In this document: positions 1-8,999 of the stretch, one piece after another
How positions within the stretch are numbered: position 1 is the stretch's first letter
Layout: every line of letters starts with the position of its first letter
NCBI RefSeq assembly: GCF_004217545.1
Contig: NZ_SHKY01000001.1
Location: 310,001 to 374,000, forward strand
Length of the DNA stretch: 64,000 bases
Origin: Krasilnikovia cinnamomea
GTDB lineage: Bacteria > Actinomycetota > Actinomycetes > Mycobacteriales > Micromonosporaceae
Direction of reading: 5' to 3'
Notes under the pieces: model-generated
What the model saw: the letters and a program-made list of their open reading frames with translations, nothing else
Told to the model about the DNA's origin: nothing
The model's database searches: none
Translations under genes and position numbers: made by a program

Positions 1-410
1 ACGACGGCGACGAACTGGTGGTCGGCGCCCTGGCCGCAGGGGCGTTCGGCTACCTCGGCAAGGACGCGCCCGCGCAGGAGCTGATCTCGGCGATCCGCAC
101 GATCGCCGACGGGGGCGCCGTCGTGGCCCCGCGGCTGCTGGCCCGCCTGCTGCCCCGGCTGGCCGACACGGCGCCCGCGCCCGCGGCACCGGCCCCGCCG
201 ACGCTGGGCACACTGACCGAGCGGGAACGCCAAGTCCTGGTGCACGTCGCGCGCGGCCACACCAACGCGGAGATCGCCCGCGCCCTGCTGGTCAGCGAGA
301 CGACGATCAAGACCCACGTCGGGCATGTGCTGGGCAAACTCGGCCTGCGTGACCGGGTCCAGGCGGTCGTGCTCGCGTACGAGACCGGCCTCGTGGCCCG
401 GGGCGTCTGA
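1..410 (+). CDS. LuxR/NarL-family response regulator, C-terminal part
   Basis: This is the 3' part of a gene that starts before the window. The visible frame begins in the last helix and strand of a receiver domain (the GAFGYLGKD segment) and ends in a LuxR helix-turn-helix with the motifs LTERERQVL, GHTNAEIA and TTIKTHV. Such proteins bind DNA when a partner histidine kinase phosphorylates the receiver; the kinase is probably encoded upstream, outside the window. A 12-bp perfect hairpin follows the stop. The family call is secure; the target genes are unknown. Confidence 0.9.
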   Translation, partial: DGDELVVGALAAGAFGYLGKDAPAQELISAIRTIADGGAVVAPRLLARLLPRLADTAPAPAAPAPPTLGTLTERERQVLVHVARGHTNAEIARALLVSETTIKTHVGHVLGKLGLRDRVQAVVLAYETGLVARGV

Positions 411-419
411 GGCGCAGGC

Positions 420-454
420 GGGCACCCGGGGCGACGTGGCCTCCCCGGGTGCCC
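420..454 (+). terminator. Strong GC hairpin after the LuxR gene
   Basis: Perfect 12-bp arms (GGGCACCCGGGG at 420-431 and its complement at 443-454) enclose an 11-nt loop, ten bases after the LuxR stop. There is no T-run, which is usual for actinobacterial terminators. It could stop transcription from the + strand, and being symmetric it could also act on the convergent DUF4097 gene ending at 594. Confidence 0.7.
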
Positions 455-593
455 GGCGGTGCTCAGGTCGGCGGGGTGCGCCCGCGCCGTTGCGGTCTGG
501 CGGCCGGGGCGAACCGCGCCGCGCGACGTGTGCCGAGACGGTCCTGGACGTGGCGGGCCGCCGTCTCGACGCTGGCCCTGTCGTGCGGCAGCA

Positions 594-1436
594 TCAGGCG
601 GCCCGCGCGGTGTCGTCGGCGGCCCGTGAAGCGTCATCGGCAGCCCGGTGCACGTGGATGTCGCCGCTGGCGGTGCGGATGCACAGTTCGAGACCGACCT
701 GCTGGCCGCCCTCGTCGGCCTGGCCGATGGCGAGGTCGCTGCTGGTGGAGCCGGACGCGGTGTTGAGGTCGAGCCAGACGCCGGTGCCGCGGGCCACGCC
801 GATCGTCACGTCGCCGGAGGCCGAGTGGACGTTCGCCTGGCCGCGCGCGAGGCAGCCCACCTCGATGTCCCCGGACGCGGTCCTGGCCTGCAGGGAGCCG
901 CCGATGCTGCGGACGGTGAGATCACCGCTGGCGGTGTTCGCGATGACGTCACCGGTGACGTCACCGACGCGCAGGTCGCCGGAGGCGCTGCCGATGTGCA
1001 GGCTGCCGCCGACGCGGTCGAGCGTGATGTCGCCGCTGGCGGCCTTGACCTGCGCCGCGCCGGTGACCCGTTCGACGAAGGCGTCGCCGGAGGCGAGGTC
1101 CGCGCGCAGGACGGAGAGCTCACCCCGGGTGCGCAGGTCGGCGGAGGCGGTCCGGGCGTTCAGCGCGCTGCCGACCGGCACCTGGACCACCACGTGCACC
1201 TTGGCGGAGCGCCGCCACGGCCACCCCGTCTCCTCGGACGGGCGCACCGACAGCTGATCTCCGTCGAGCTGGACGCGGAAGTTCTCGGCGACCTGGCGCG
1301 CGGTGGCGCTGTCGTCGTACGGGGTGACGTTCACACGGACGGCGTCGCCCGCTTCGGCGGTGACCTCGGCGGCGCCGCGGTGCATCTCCAGCCGGATGTC
1401 GAGGGGGCCGTCGTGGGTGAATTCGTACTCGGGCAT
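594..1436 (-). CDS. DUF4097 beta-helix repeat protein
   Basis: 280 residues. From about residue 90 to 260 the sequence repeats an ASGD-type motif roughly every 19 residues (about nine rungs such as TASGDLT, SASGDVT), the hallmark of the DUF4097/toastrack putative adhesin fold, a right-handed beta structure. There is no signal peptide or membrane segment, so a cytoplasmic location is likely. A clear AAGGAG-type ribosome site lies before ATG at 1436. It sits 30 bp downstream of an RHH regulator on the same strand and is probably co-transcribed with it. In actinobacteria such proteins often pair with small regulators; no biochemical function is established. Confidence 0.85.
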   Translation of the reverse strand: MPEYEFTHDGPLDIRLEMHRGAAEVTAEAGDAVRVNVTPYDDSATARQVAENFRVQLDGDQLSVRPSEETGWPWRRSAKVHVVVQVPVGSALNARTASADLRTRGELSVLRADLASGDAFVERVTGAAQVKAASGDITLDRVGGSLHIGSASGDLRVGDVTGDVIANTASGDLTVRSIGGSLQARTASGDIEVGCLARGQANVHSASGDVTIGVARGTGVWLDLNTASGSTSSDLAIGQADEGGQQVGLELCIRTASGDIHVHRAADDASRAADDTARAA

Positions 1437-1466
1437 GGTGCTGCTCCTTTGCGGGTGAAGGCGAGG

Positions 1467-1991
1467 TCAGGCCTGGGCGAACCCGGTGATGCGCTTGCCC
1501 GAGCGCCCGGGCGGCCCGGGCGGCGCCGGGGGCGCGGGCGGCGCGGGCCAGCCGGGCGGCTCGGGCCGGGCCCAGCGCGGCGGCTGGGTGGCGGCCGCGG
1601 TGACCGCGCGGACCAGCCACGCGTTGACCGAGATGCCCTCGGCCGCGGCGGCCTGCTCGACGTGGTTCTTCAGCGCCTCCGGCATGCGCAGGGTGAGCCG
1701 GGCGAGGTCACCGCCGTCCAGTGCGGGCGGCTCGGGCGCCGGCTCGGTCACCGCCTCCGTGACGACGAGATCGGCCTCCCGGCCGCGCAGGCGCACCTCG
1801 ACGCCGGCGCCGTGCAGCCGGGTGGTGATCTCGGCGGCCGCGTCGGACAGCGCCTCCAGCAGCGCCAGCCGGGCGGACGCCTCCAGTGCGTGGCCGAGCA
1901 GGTCGGCGGCGCGTTGGGTCTCGGAGCCGCCGGGTGCGGCCGCGGCCGCGAGATCGGCCCGGAGCGTCTCCAGATACGGGGTCAGGTCCAT
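1467..1991 (-). CDS. RHH/HicB-type DNA-binding protein upstream of DUF4097
   Basis: 174 residues. Residues about 95-135 (LARLTLRMPEALKNHVEQAA, then an SVNAWLVRAV helix) match a ribbon-helix-helix domain of the Arc/HicB antitoxin type. The N-terminal 90 residues are helical and the C-terminus is a Pro/Gly-rich tail. No toxin-like gene is adjacent; the partner is the DUF4097 gene. The ATG at 1991 has GGAG only two bases upstream and an in-frame stop soon above, so translation may be leaderless. A palindrome nine bases upstream is the obvious candidate operator for autoregulation. It is best viewed as a regulator rather than a proven antitoxin. Confidence 0.75.
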   Translation of the reverse strand: MDLTPYLETLRADLAAAAAPGGSETQRAADLLGHALEASARLALLEALSDAAAEITTRLHGAGVEVRLRGREADLVVTEAVTEPAPEPPALDGGDLARLTLRMPEALKNHVEQAAAAEGISVNAWLVRAVTAAATQPPRWARPEPPGWPAPPAPPAPPGPPGRSGKRITGFAQA

Positions 1992-1999
1992 GACTCCAT

Positions 2000-2023
2000 A
2001 CTGACGTCACTGGTGACGTCAGT
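2000..2023. promoter_or_regulatory. 24-bp palindromic operator for the RHH gene
   Basis: Two perfect 11-bp arms (ACTGACGTCAC and GTGACGTCAGT) are separated by TG. Each arm contains TGACGTCA. A further looser pair, GCGTCA/TTGACG, follows at 2028-2040. The site starts nine bases upstream of the RHH start codon, where it would overlap the promoter and block initiation. Palindromes of this kind are typical RHH binding sites; the assignment to this regulator is inference from position. Confidence 0.65.
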
Positions 2024-2070
2024 CAAGCGTCAGATTGACGCCACTCCGCCGTCAACCGCGCACCGCGGGC

Positions 2071-2739
2071 TCAGCACCGGTCGCGCAGGAGTGCGGCCAG
2101 GTACGCCGGATCCACCCCCTCCAGCGACTCACGCAGGTGCACGCCGTCGATCGGCGGCAGCTCCAGCTCGACGGGCACCGCCAGGACCGCCGCACCGGCC
2201 GCCAGCGCGCTGCTCACCCCGGCCGGCGAGTCCTCGACGGCCACGCACGCCGCGATCGGCACGCCGAGCAGCCGGGCGGCCGTTCGGTACGGCTCCGGAT
2301 CCGGCTTGGGCCGTTCGACCTCGTCGCCGCAGACCACGACGTCGAAGTTGGCCCGTCCCAGCGTGTCCAGCGCGACCTCGACCAGCTTGCGGCCGGTGGA
2401 GGTGACCAGCGCCGTGGGCACGCCCGCGGCCCGCACGGCGCACAGCAGTTCCCACGCGCCGGGGCGCCACACCAGACCGTCGGTGAACAGCTCGAACACC
2501 CGGCCGGTCAGCCACGCCACATCCGCGGCCTCGTCGCGGTCGGGCTGGCCCAGGTCGTCGCGCAGGAGCTGCATCGTGCGCGTCATCGTGGTGCCGACCA
2601 TCGCGTGCCGGGCGGAGCGGGACAGCTCCCCACCGGCGAGCCGGGCCAGCTCGATCAACGCGACGTCCCAGACCTTCTCGCTGTCGACCAGGGTGCCGTC
2701 CATGTCGAACAGCACCGCCGCCGGTTGTCGTGCGCTCAG
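2071..2739 (-). CDS. HAD-superfamily phosphatase (beta-phosphoglucomutase-like)
   Basis: About 222 residues. HAD motif I is LFDMDGTLVDSEK near the N-terminus, motif II is ALVTSTGRK, motif III is ERPKPDPEPY and motif IV is AVEDSPAGV. These are the complete catalytic set of subfamily I HAD hydrolases that act on phosphosugars; the substrate is unknown. The start is uncertain. A GGAGG at 2746-2750 points to CTG at 2739, but the GTG at 2715 is the first standard start and would begin at VLFDMDG. Longer in-frame extensions would run through the promoter and start of the divergent DUF2071 gene and are not credible. Confidence 0.85.
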   Translation of the reverse strand: MSARQPAAVLFDMDGTLVDSEKVWDVALIELARLAGGELSRSARHAMVGTTMTRTMQLLRDDLGQPDRDEAADVAWLTGRVFELFTDGLVWRPGAWELLCAVRAAGVPTALVTSTGRKLVEVALDTLGRANFDVVVCGDEVERPKPDPEPYRTAARLLGVPIAACVAVEDSPAGVSSALAAGAAVLAVPVELELPPIDGVHLRESLEGVDPAYLAALLRDRC

Positions 2740-2799
2740 GATGAGCCTCCAGGTTCGTCGGGGCCGCTGGCGCGGCCGGGTGGGGTGGCGGGGCACGGC

Positions 2800-3603
2800 A
2801 TGATGGTTGGCGTGCTCGTCGAGGACGTGACCCCGCTGACCGTACGGCCCGTGCGGCGCCCGTTGCTGAGCCAGCGCTGGCACGACCTCACCTTCCTGCA
2901 CTGGGCGGTGCCGCCGTCGGCGGTGGCACCGCTGCTGCCCGCGGGCACCGTGCCCGACACCCTCGACGGGGCAACCTACGTGGGGCTGATCGGCTTCCGG
3001 ATGGTCGGGGTGGGTCCGCTGCGCGGGCCCGCGGTGCCGTACCTGGGCACGTTCTGCGAGACGAACGTGCGGTTGTACAGCGTCGACCGGCTGGGGCGGC
3101 GGGCGGTGGTGTTCCGGTCGCTGGACGCGGAACGGCTGCTGCCGGTGCTGGTCGCGCGGGCGCTGCTGCGGCTGCCGTACATGTGGTCGCGGATGCGGCT
3201 GGCCCGCGAGGGTGACGTGCTGCGCTACACCAGCCGGCGCCGGTGGCCGGGCCCGCGCCCGGCCGTCAACGCCATGGCGGTCCGGGTCGGCGCGCCCATC
3301 GCCGCGCCGACGCCACTGGAGCAGTTCGTGACCGCCCGGTGGGGACTGCACACCCGCGCGTGGGGTCGCACCCTGCACCTGCCCAACGACCATCCCGTCT
3401 GGCCGCTGCACCGCGCCGAGTTGCTCAGCCTCGACGACACCCTGGTACGGGCCGCCGGGCTGCCGGATCCCTCGGGTCCACCGGTCAGCGTGCTGTACTC
3501 CCCCGGCGTCCCGGTCGTCTTCGGGCCGCCCGACGTACCCCCGATCAGCCCGCGTCGAGCAGGGCCACCGACGGCATGTCCCCGGCCAGCAGGCGGGCGA
3601 TGA
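2800..3603 (+). CDS. DUF2071 (YqjF) family protein
   Basis: 267 residues of the YqjF/DUF2071 family, recognised by the N-terminal RPLLSQRWHDLTFLHWAVPP segment and the FCETNVRLYSVDRLGRRAVVF block. The family is related in fold to acetoacetate decarboxylase-like proteins but has no settled function. It is divergent from the HAD gene. The start could be ATG 2800 or the adjacent ATG 2803. The stop lies 59 bp inside the 3' end of the convergent GGDEF-EAL gene, so the two coding regions overlap tail to tail. Confidence 0.8.
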   Translation: MMVGVLVEDVTPLTVRPVRRPLLSQRWHDLTFLHWAVPPSAVAPLLPAGTVPDTLDGATYVGLIGFRMVGVGPLRGPAVPYLGTFCETNVRLYSVDRLGRRAVVFRSLDAERLLPVLVARALLRLPYMWSRMRLAREGDVLRYTSRRRWPGPRPAVNAMAVRVGAPIAAPTPLEQFVTARWGLHTRAWGRTLHLPNDHPVWPLHRAELLSLDDTLVRAAGLPDPSGPPVSVLYSPGVPVVFGPPDVPPISPRRAGPPTACPRPAGGR

Positions 3604-5827
3604 CGTCCGCCTCGGACGGGCGGGCGAAGTAGAAGCCCTGCCCGAGGTCGCAGCCGAGTTCCCGCAGCGTCGACCACTGGGCGCTGGTCTCGACCCCCTC
3701 GGCGACCGTCTGCAACCGCAGCGCCCGGCCGATGCCGATGACCGCCTCGGTGAGGGTGGCCGCGTCCGCGTCCTCCTCGCCCTGGACGAACGACCGGTCG
3801 ATCTTCAGGATGTCGACCGGGAAACGCTTCAGGTAGCCCAGCGACGAGTACCCGCTGCCGAAGTCGTCGACGGCCACCCGCACCCCGAGGCGGCGCAGGC
3901 CGTGCAGCGCCGCCAGCACGACATCGGAGTCACGCATCAGGGTCGTCTCGGTGATCTCCAGGACGAGGCAGGACGGTTCGATGCCCGAACGCGACACCGC
4001 GTCGGCGACCTCCTCGACCAGGTTCGGGTTCTGGAACTGGCGCGCCGACAGGTTCACGCTCATGTGCAGCTCCCGCGCCGAGGGCAGCTCCCGGCGCCAC
4101 TCGGCGAGCTGGTCACAGGCCTGCCGCAGCACCCACCGGCCGAGCGGCACGATCAGACCCGACTCCTCCGCGTACGGAATGAACGTGTCCGGTCCCAGCA
4201 CCCCGTCGGTCGGGTGCCGCCAGCGCACCAGCGCCTCGACGCCGGTGGGGCGCCCGCTGGGCATGTCCACGATGGGCTGGTACAGGACGAAGAACTGCTC
4301 CTCGGCGACGGCGCGTTCCAGCTCCGTGCGCACCCGCGCCTCGCGCAGCACGTCGGCGTACATGGCCGGGTCGAAGACCGCGTAGCGGTCCCGGCCGTTG
4401 CGCTTCGAGGCGTACATGGCCAGGTCCGCGTCGCGCAGCAGCTCCTCGGTGTCGGCGGTGCCGTCGCTGGGGGCCGCGATCGCGATGCCGATGCTCATCG
4501 TGCAGACGACGTCGCGGGCGGCCAGGTTCACCGGCTCCCGGACGACGGCCAGGATGCGTTCGGCCAGGGCCACCGCCTCCCGCTCGTCGACGCCCTCCAC
4601 CAGCAGGGCGAACTCGTCACCGCCGAGGCGGGCGAGGGTGTCGGAGGGCCGTACCTGTGCGCTCAGCCGCTCGGCCACCGTGGTGAGCAGATCGTCGCCC
4701 GCGCTGTGCCCGAGGGTGTCGTTGACCATCTTGAAGTTGTCGAGGTCGATCAGCAGCAGGGTGACGTGCTCGCCGCCGCGCCGGGCCCGGGCCACGGCAT
4801 GCTCCAGGCGGTCGTGGAACAGGGCCCGGTTCGCCAGCCCGGTCAGCGAGTCGCGGAACGCCTGGCGGGTCAGTTCCTCCTCCAGCGAGCGGCGGGCGCC
4901 GATGTCGCGGACGCTGAGCACCAGCGCGCCGAGGTCAGCGTCCTCGACGCGGTTGGTGCCGATGATGTCGGCGTACAGCCACGCGTCGTCCGCGCACCGC
5001 AGGCGGGCCTCGATCCGGCTGGTGTGCCCGACCGGCGTGGCGGCCAGGGCGTTGAGCCATTCCCGGGTCCGGGCCAGATCGTCGGGGTGCGCGAGGGCGC
5101 CCAGGTTGCCGTCGATCTGCCACGGCTGGTCGGGGCCGAACAGGGTCCGCGCGGACGGGCTGACGTAGCGCAGGCGTCCGGCGGGGTCGATGGCGAGCAC
5201 GGCGTCGGAGGAGTTCTCCAGCAGCAGTTCGATGCGCCGTTCCGCGGTGCGGCGGCGGTCGTCGAGCCGGCTGCGGCTGCCCGCGGTCAGCGCGCACAGG
5301 CCCACGACGCAGGCCAGCATCGCGGCCATCCCGGCGATGAAGGTGACGTCGATGCCGGGCTGCATCGGCACGAGGGCGAAGAACCCGCCGAGCGCCAGCA
5401 CGCCCACGCCGATGACCCACCGCGGCGGGTACAGCGCGGCGGACGCCGTGACGACCAGCATGACGGCCGGGACGTAGCGCATCCGGCCGGTGTCGTCGAC
5501 GACCTCGAACAGGTAGATGATCGCCAGCTCGGCGAGGAACCAGGTGAGCAGAGCCTCGCGCGCGTGCGGCAGGCGGACGATCCGCGCCCACGGCAGCCGG
5601 GTCGCGGCCGCCTGCACCAGGGTCACCACACCCATCGGTACGGCCCACCACCGCATGCCGGACTCCCACGCCACCGCCATGCGCAGGGCGGCCAGCAGGG
5701 AGATCCCGACGGCGACCCACGCGCAGATCCGGACCTGACGCGCCCAGAACTCGACGTCGTAGTCGTCCGCCAGGGGCTTGAGCTTCACGCCTGGGTAATC
5801 GGGTGCGGCGAGGCCCGGCTGAGTCAT
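3545..5827 (-). CDS. Membrane PAS-GGDEF-EAL protein (c-di-GMP turnover)
   Basis: 760 residues. The N-terminal 180 residues contain about six hydrophobic segments, then a PAS domain (about 200-310), a GGDEF domain with intact LARLGGDEFALL, and an EAL domain with GVEALVRWRHP and DDFGSGYSSLGYLK. Both catalytic signatures are complete, so synthesis and hydrolysis of cyclic di-GMP are both possible; which dominates cannot be told from sequence. ATG 5827 was chosen because the upstream frame is cysteine/arginine-rich shadow sequence. It is a membrane sensor, and the other c-di-GMP gene in the window is at 15882-17483. Confidence 0.92.
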   Translation of the reverse strand: MTQPGLAAPDYPGVKLKPLADDYDVEFWARQVRICAWVAVGISLLAALRMAVAWESGMRWWAVPMGVVTLVQAAATRLPWARIVRLPHAREALLTWFLAELAIIYLFEVVDDTGRMRYVPAVMLVVTASAALYPPRWVIGVGVLALGGFFALVPMQPGIDVTFIAGMAAMLACVVGLCALTAGSRSRLDDRRRTAERRIELLLENSSDAVLAIDPAGRLRYVSPSARTLFGPDQPWQIDGNLGALAHPDDLARTREWLNALAATPVGHTSRIEARLRCADDAWLYADIIGTNRVEDADLGALVLSVRDIGARRSLEEELTRQAFRDSLTGLANRALFHDRLEHAVARARRGGEHVTLLLIDLDNFKMVNDTLGHSAGDDLLTTVAERLSAQVRPSDTLARLGGDEFALLVEGVDEREAVALAERILAVVREPVNLAARDVVCTMSIGIAIAAPSDGTADTEELLRDADLAMYASKRNGRDRYAVFDPAMYADVLREARVRTELERAVAEEQFFVLYQPIVDMPSGRPTGVEALVRWRHPTDGVLGPDTFIPYAEESGLIVPLGRWVLRQACDQLAEWRRELPSARELHMSVNLSARQFQNPNLVEEVADAVSRSGIEPSCLVLEITETTLMRDSDVVLAALHGLRRLGVRVAVDDFGSGYSSLGYLKRFPVDILKIDRSFVQGEEDADAATLTEAVIGIGRALRLQTVAEGVETSAQWSTLRELGCDLGQGFYFARPSEADVIARLLAGDMPSVALLDAG

Positions 5828-5855
5828 CGGCCCGGCCGTGAGCCGGTGGTCCCGA

Positions 5856-6521
5856 TCAGAACATTCGTGGCAGCACGAGCCACAGGGCGACGCCGAGCGC
5901 CGGGACGGACACCGCCAGCGCGGCCCGGGCCAGCCCCCGGAACCGGCGCACCGGCCCGGACACCCGCAGCACGGCCGCACCGGCCGGTCCCGGCTCCATC
6001 ACGTACTCGTAGCCCTGCGGGTCGCGGGCCCGCAGGCCCGGCGGATCCGGCCGCTGCTGGACCGTGAGGCCCGCCCGCCGCCACATCCCCCGATACACCG
6101 CCACCAGCTCCGGGTACGACACCGGCAGGTCGCGCAGGTCCAGGCTGCGCTGCCGGCGCAGCTGCCCGCCCGGGGTACGGATCCGCCCGGCGCCGCCCGC
6201 CGCCGCGGTGACCGGCACCCCCGAGCCGACCAGCGCGCGCGCGAGCCGCCGCGCCACCGCTCGTTCGGCCGGGTCGGCGGGCAGCAGGCGCAGCATCGCG
6301 CGCACCAGGTGGGCGTTGGCCACCGCGAACACGCACAGCACCGCGATCCGGGCCAGCGGCGGGGCCGTGCCCGGCCCGGTCAGCCACCGATCGGCCGGCA
6401 CGTACAGCAGGCCCGTGGGGAAGACCAGCGGGGCGGCGACCCCGCTGCCGGCCGCGGCCAGCACCGCGACGGCCGCCACGTACACGGCGGTCGCGGCGCG
6501 AAACGCCAGACCCGGACGCAT
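5856..6521 (-). CDS. Membrane protein of unknown function
   Basis: 221 residues with a hydrophobic N-terminal segment, one more hydrophobic stretch around residues 55-75, and a C-terminal segment (about 195-215) ending in LWLVLPRMF. The middle is soluble and Arg/Pro-rich. No family was recognised. It lies 28 bp upstream of the GGDEF-EAL gene on the same strand and may be co-transcribed with it. ATG 6521 is preceded by low-complexity shadow sequence, which supports this start. Confidence 0.7.
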   Translation of the reverse strand: MRPGLAFRAATAVYVAAVAVLAAAGSGVAAPLVFPTGLLYVPADRWLTGPGTAPPLARIAVLCVFAVANAHLVRAMLRLLPADPAERAVARRLARALVGSGVPVTAAAGGAGRIRTPGGQLRRQRSLDLRDLPVSYPELVAVYRGMWRRAGLTVQQRPDPPGLRARDPQGYEYVMEPGPAGAAVLRVSGPVRRFRGLARAALAVSVPALGVALWLVLPRMF

Positions 6522-6614
6522 ACGGCCAGTCTGCGAGCCCGGGCCGGGCGGCGCGCGGATTCGGCGCACGCCGGACCGGGCGGCAGCGCATCCGGGCCTG
6601 CCGGGTCGGCGGGC

Positions 6615-7211
6615 TCAGACCGGCACCGCCACGCCGTCGCGGGCGTGCCGGACCGGCTCGGCGGCGGCGAGGCGCCGTTCGACCCGCTCGGCGAGGGCGC
6701 GCAGGTGCGGCCAGCGCACGTGGTCCACCCGGGCGTTCCACGAGTGGGCGCCGTGCCGGCACAGCATCTCGGTACGCCGGTCCGCCAGGGTGACCCGCTG
6801 GCCCTCGGGCCCGACGGTCTGGTCGGCGTACGTCAGCGCGTCCGCCACCACGCCGCCCTCGTCGGCGAACGCCGCGAGCGCCCCGCCGAGCCCGCGCGCC
6901 GCCGCCACGAACACCGCACCCGAGTGGTGGGCGACCAGCCCCGTCACGCGCGGCGGCCACCGCCGGGCCGCCAGGTAGCCGGCCCCGTCCAGCGGGTGGA
7001 AGCCGGTGACGACCGCCGGCGGCGCGTACCCGATGTCGTGCAGCCAGGCCGCCGCGACCAGCAGGTCCGCGTCGATCCCCAGCGGTCCGGCCAGTTCCGC
7101 CGCCCGGTGCGCCACCCCGCGGCTGTGCCGCCACCGCGCGCCCATGCCCCCCAGCAGCGCGTACGCGGTCTGCTGCGCGGCCTCGGTGAGCGTCGTCAGG
7201 GCCAGGCTCAT
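6615..7211 (-). CDS. HD-domain phosphohydrolase
   Basis: 198 residues. An HD domain is visible: a conserved His in WRHSRGVAHRAAEL, then AAWLHDIGY with the HD pair, then GLVAHHSG, and later ALTYADQT with a further Asp. These residues bind a divalent metal in HD phosphohydrolases and nucleotidases. The substrate is unknown. ATG 7211 was selected because the open frame further upstream crosses the chemoreceptor promoter and start. It is divergently oriented to the chemoreceptor gene. Confidence 0.85.
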   Translation of the reverse strand: MSLALTTLTEAAQQTAYALLGGMGARWRHSRGVAHRAAELAGPLGIDADLLVAAAWLHDIGYAPPAVVTGFHPLDGAGYLAARRWPPRVTGLVAHHSGAVFVAAARGLGGALAAFADEGGVVADALTYADQTVGPEGQRVTLADRRTEMLCRHGAHSWNARVDHVRWPHLRALAERVERRLAAAEPVRHARDGVAVPV

Positions 7212-7324
7212 GCCTCGCAATGGTGCGAAACGCCGGTGAACGGCGACCCACGCGCGGGTGACCACCGGCTGAACCCGGCCCGTCGAGCGACCTGCGAAAC
7301 GTCGGACCGCCGTCTCGCAATTCA

Positions 7325-7351
7325 TTAAGCGAGCGCCGCCGCGGCCGATGT
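7325..7351 (+). promoter_or_regulatory. Candidate sigma28/WhiG-type promoter of the chemoreceptor
   Basis: TTAA at 7325-7328 and GCCGATGT at 7344-7351 are separated by exactly 15 bases, close to the TAAA-N15-GCCGATAA pattern known for FliA/WhiG-type sigma factors. It lies 29 bp before the ATG, leaving room for a short leader with the GAGGAG ribosome site. The match to the -10 half is good and to the -35 half partial. It is inference until a transcript start is mapped. Confidence 0.5.
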
Positions 7352-7380
7352 GCTCCATGTTGGGGAGGTCGAGGAGACGC

Positions 7381-8985
7381 ATGCGCAGAGTCAGGATCGG
7401 TACGCGGCTGGCAGCCGCGTTCGTGGCCGTGCTCGCCCTGCTAGGGGTGGTGGCGGCGGTCGCGTTCACCGGGATCCGTAATCAGAAGGCCACCGCCAGC
7501 GAGGTGCGCGCCCTGCAGGTGCTCACCAGCGAGGCGAAGGAGATCCGGTTCTACGCGGCCAGCCTCAACGGCTGGCAGAGCGCGTACGTGGCGGACATCC
7601 ACCGGCTCGGCGCGGCTCGCGCGTTCGGTGGCGACTCGGTCAACTACCGCGCCTGGCAGCGCGAACGCGACCGCTTCCAGGCGTACCTGAAGGCGGTGCA
7701 CAAGGCCGACATGAACGGCGCCGAGCAGGCGCTGTTCGCCAAGGTGCAGAAGGAAGCCGCCACCTACTTCGGGGTCAACGAGCAGGTGGTGGCGGCGTAC
7801 AAGCCGGGCACGCCCGCGGCTGTGCGCAAGGGTGACCAGCTCGCCCAGTACGACAGCTGGAACTCCTACTACCGGATCATGACCGCCACGCAGCGGCTGG
7901 TGGAGTCGGTCGACCAGCGCAGCGACCAGGCGGTCGCCGAGTCGGCCGCGGCGGCCGACACCGCGCAGCGGATCATCCTGGTCGGCAGCGCGCTGGCGCT
8001 GCTGCTCGGCTGCCTGCTGGCCCTGGTTGTGACGCGCAGCATCACCCGGCCGGTCGTGGCGGCCCGCGACGCCCTGCGCCGGGTCGCCGACGGCGAGCTC
8101 AGGGTGGAGCTGCCGCGCGGCGGCACCGACGAGCCCGCCGAGATGGCCGCCGCGCTCGGCGACGCGCTCGGCTCGATCCACCGGGTGGTCGTCGACGTGG
8201 CCGCGCAGGCGGAGGTGCTGGACCAGACCTCGGCCGCGCTGGACGAGGTCGCGCAGACCTTCGCCACCAACATCTCCGAGACCTCCACCCAGGCCCGGAT
8301 CGTGGCCGACGCCTCGCAGGAGGTCAGCGCCAACGTGAACTCGGTGGCCATGGGCGCCGAGGAGATGGGTTCGGCGATCGCCGACATCGCCGAGAGCGCG
8401 TCGCAGGCGGCCCACGTCGCCTCCGAGGCGGTCGCCGCCGCCGGGGTCGCGAACAGCACGGTCGCCAGCCTCGGCGCCTCGTCGGCGCGGATCGGTGACG
8501 TGCTGCAGCTGATCACCGCGATCGCGGAACAGACCAACCTGCTGGCGCTGAACGCCACCATCGAGGCGGCCCGGGCGGGCGAGCTCGGCAAGGGCTTCGC
8601 GGTCGTGGCGGGCGAGGTCAAGGAGCTGGCCCAGGAGACCGCCAAGGCCACCGAGGACATCGGCCGGCTGGTGCAGGACATCCAGAGCGACAGCGCGGCG
8701 GCCGCGTCGGCGATCTCCGGCATCGGCGAGATCATCAGCCGGATCAGCGGCTACCAGACGACGATCGCCAGCGCGGTCGAGGAGCAGACCGCGACCACCA
8801 CGGAGATGAACCGGGGCGTCGCCGAGGCCGCCGGGGGCAGCACGCAGATCGCGGAAAACATCGCCGCAGTCGCCGCGGCCGCGAGCGCGGCCAGCGACGA
8901 CGTGGCCCGCTCCCGGGCCGCCGCCGCCGAGCTGACCCGCATGTCGCGGCAGCTGCGCGAGGCCGTCGGACAGTTCCGGTACTGA
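7381..8985 (+). CDS. Methyl-accepting chemotaxis protein
   Basis: 534 residues. A first membrane segment lies at about residues 9-30, a helical extracytoplasmic domain (4HB-type) follows to about 195, a second membrane segment ([14 protein letters not shown] region) comes next, then a HAMP linker and a long coiled-coil signalling domain whose tip carries [20 protein letters not shown]. The tip is the conserved CheA/CheW contact site. ATG 7381 was chosen for its GAGGAG site; an earlier ATG at 7348 falls within the candidate promoter. The following lipoprotein gene starts 14 bp after the stop. No che or flagellar genes are in the window. Confidence 0.93.
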   Translation: MRRVRIGTRLAAAFVAVLALLGVVAAVAFTGIRNQKATASEVRALQVLTSEAKEIRFYAASLNGWQSAYVADIHRLGAARAFGGDSVNYRAWQRERDRFQAYLKAVHKADMNGAEQALFAKVQKEAATYFGVNEQVVAAYKPGTPAAVRKGDQLAQYDSWNSYYRIMTATQRLVESVDQRSDQAVAESAAAADTAQRIILVGSALALLLGCLLALVVTRSITRPVVAARDALRRVADGELRVELPRGGTDEPAEMAAALGDALGSIHRVVVDVAAQAEVLDQTSAALDEVAQTFATNISETSTQARIVADASQEVSANVNSVAMGAEEMGSAIADIAESASQAAHVASEAVAAAGVANSTVASLGASSARIGDVLQLITAIAEQTNLLALNATIEAARAGELGKGFAVVAGEVKELAQETAKATEDIGRLVQDIQSDSAAAASAISGIGEIISRISGYQTTIASAVEEQTATTTEMNRGVAEAAGGSTQIAENIAAVAAAASAASDDVARSRAAAAELTRMSRQLREAVGQFRY

Positions 8986-8999
8986 GAGGCGACGAGGAC

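Noticed and set aside
1467..1991. Classical HicAB toxin-antitoxin pair
   Set aside because: The RHH domain fits HicB, but no small HicA-like dsRBD toxin gene lies on either side.
2740..3411. N-terminal extension of the HAD phosphatase
   Set aside because: It would run through the divergent DUF2071 gene, and its sequence has shadow composition; the HAD motif I belongs at the N-terminus.
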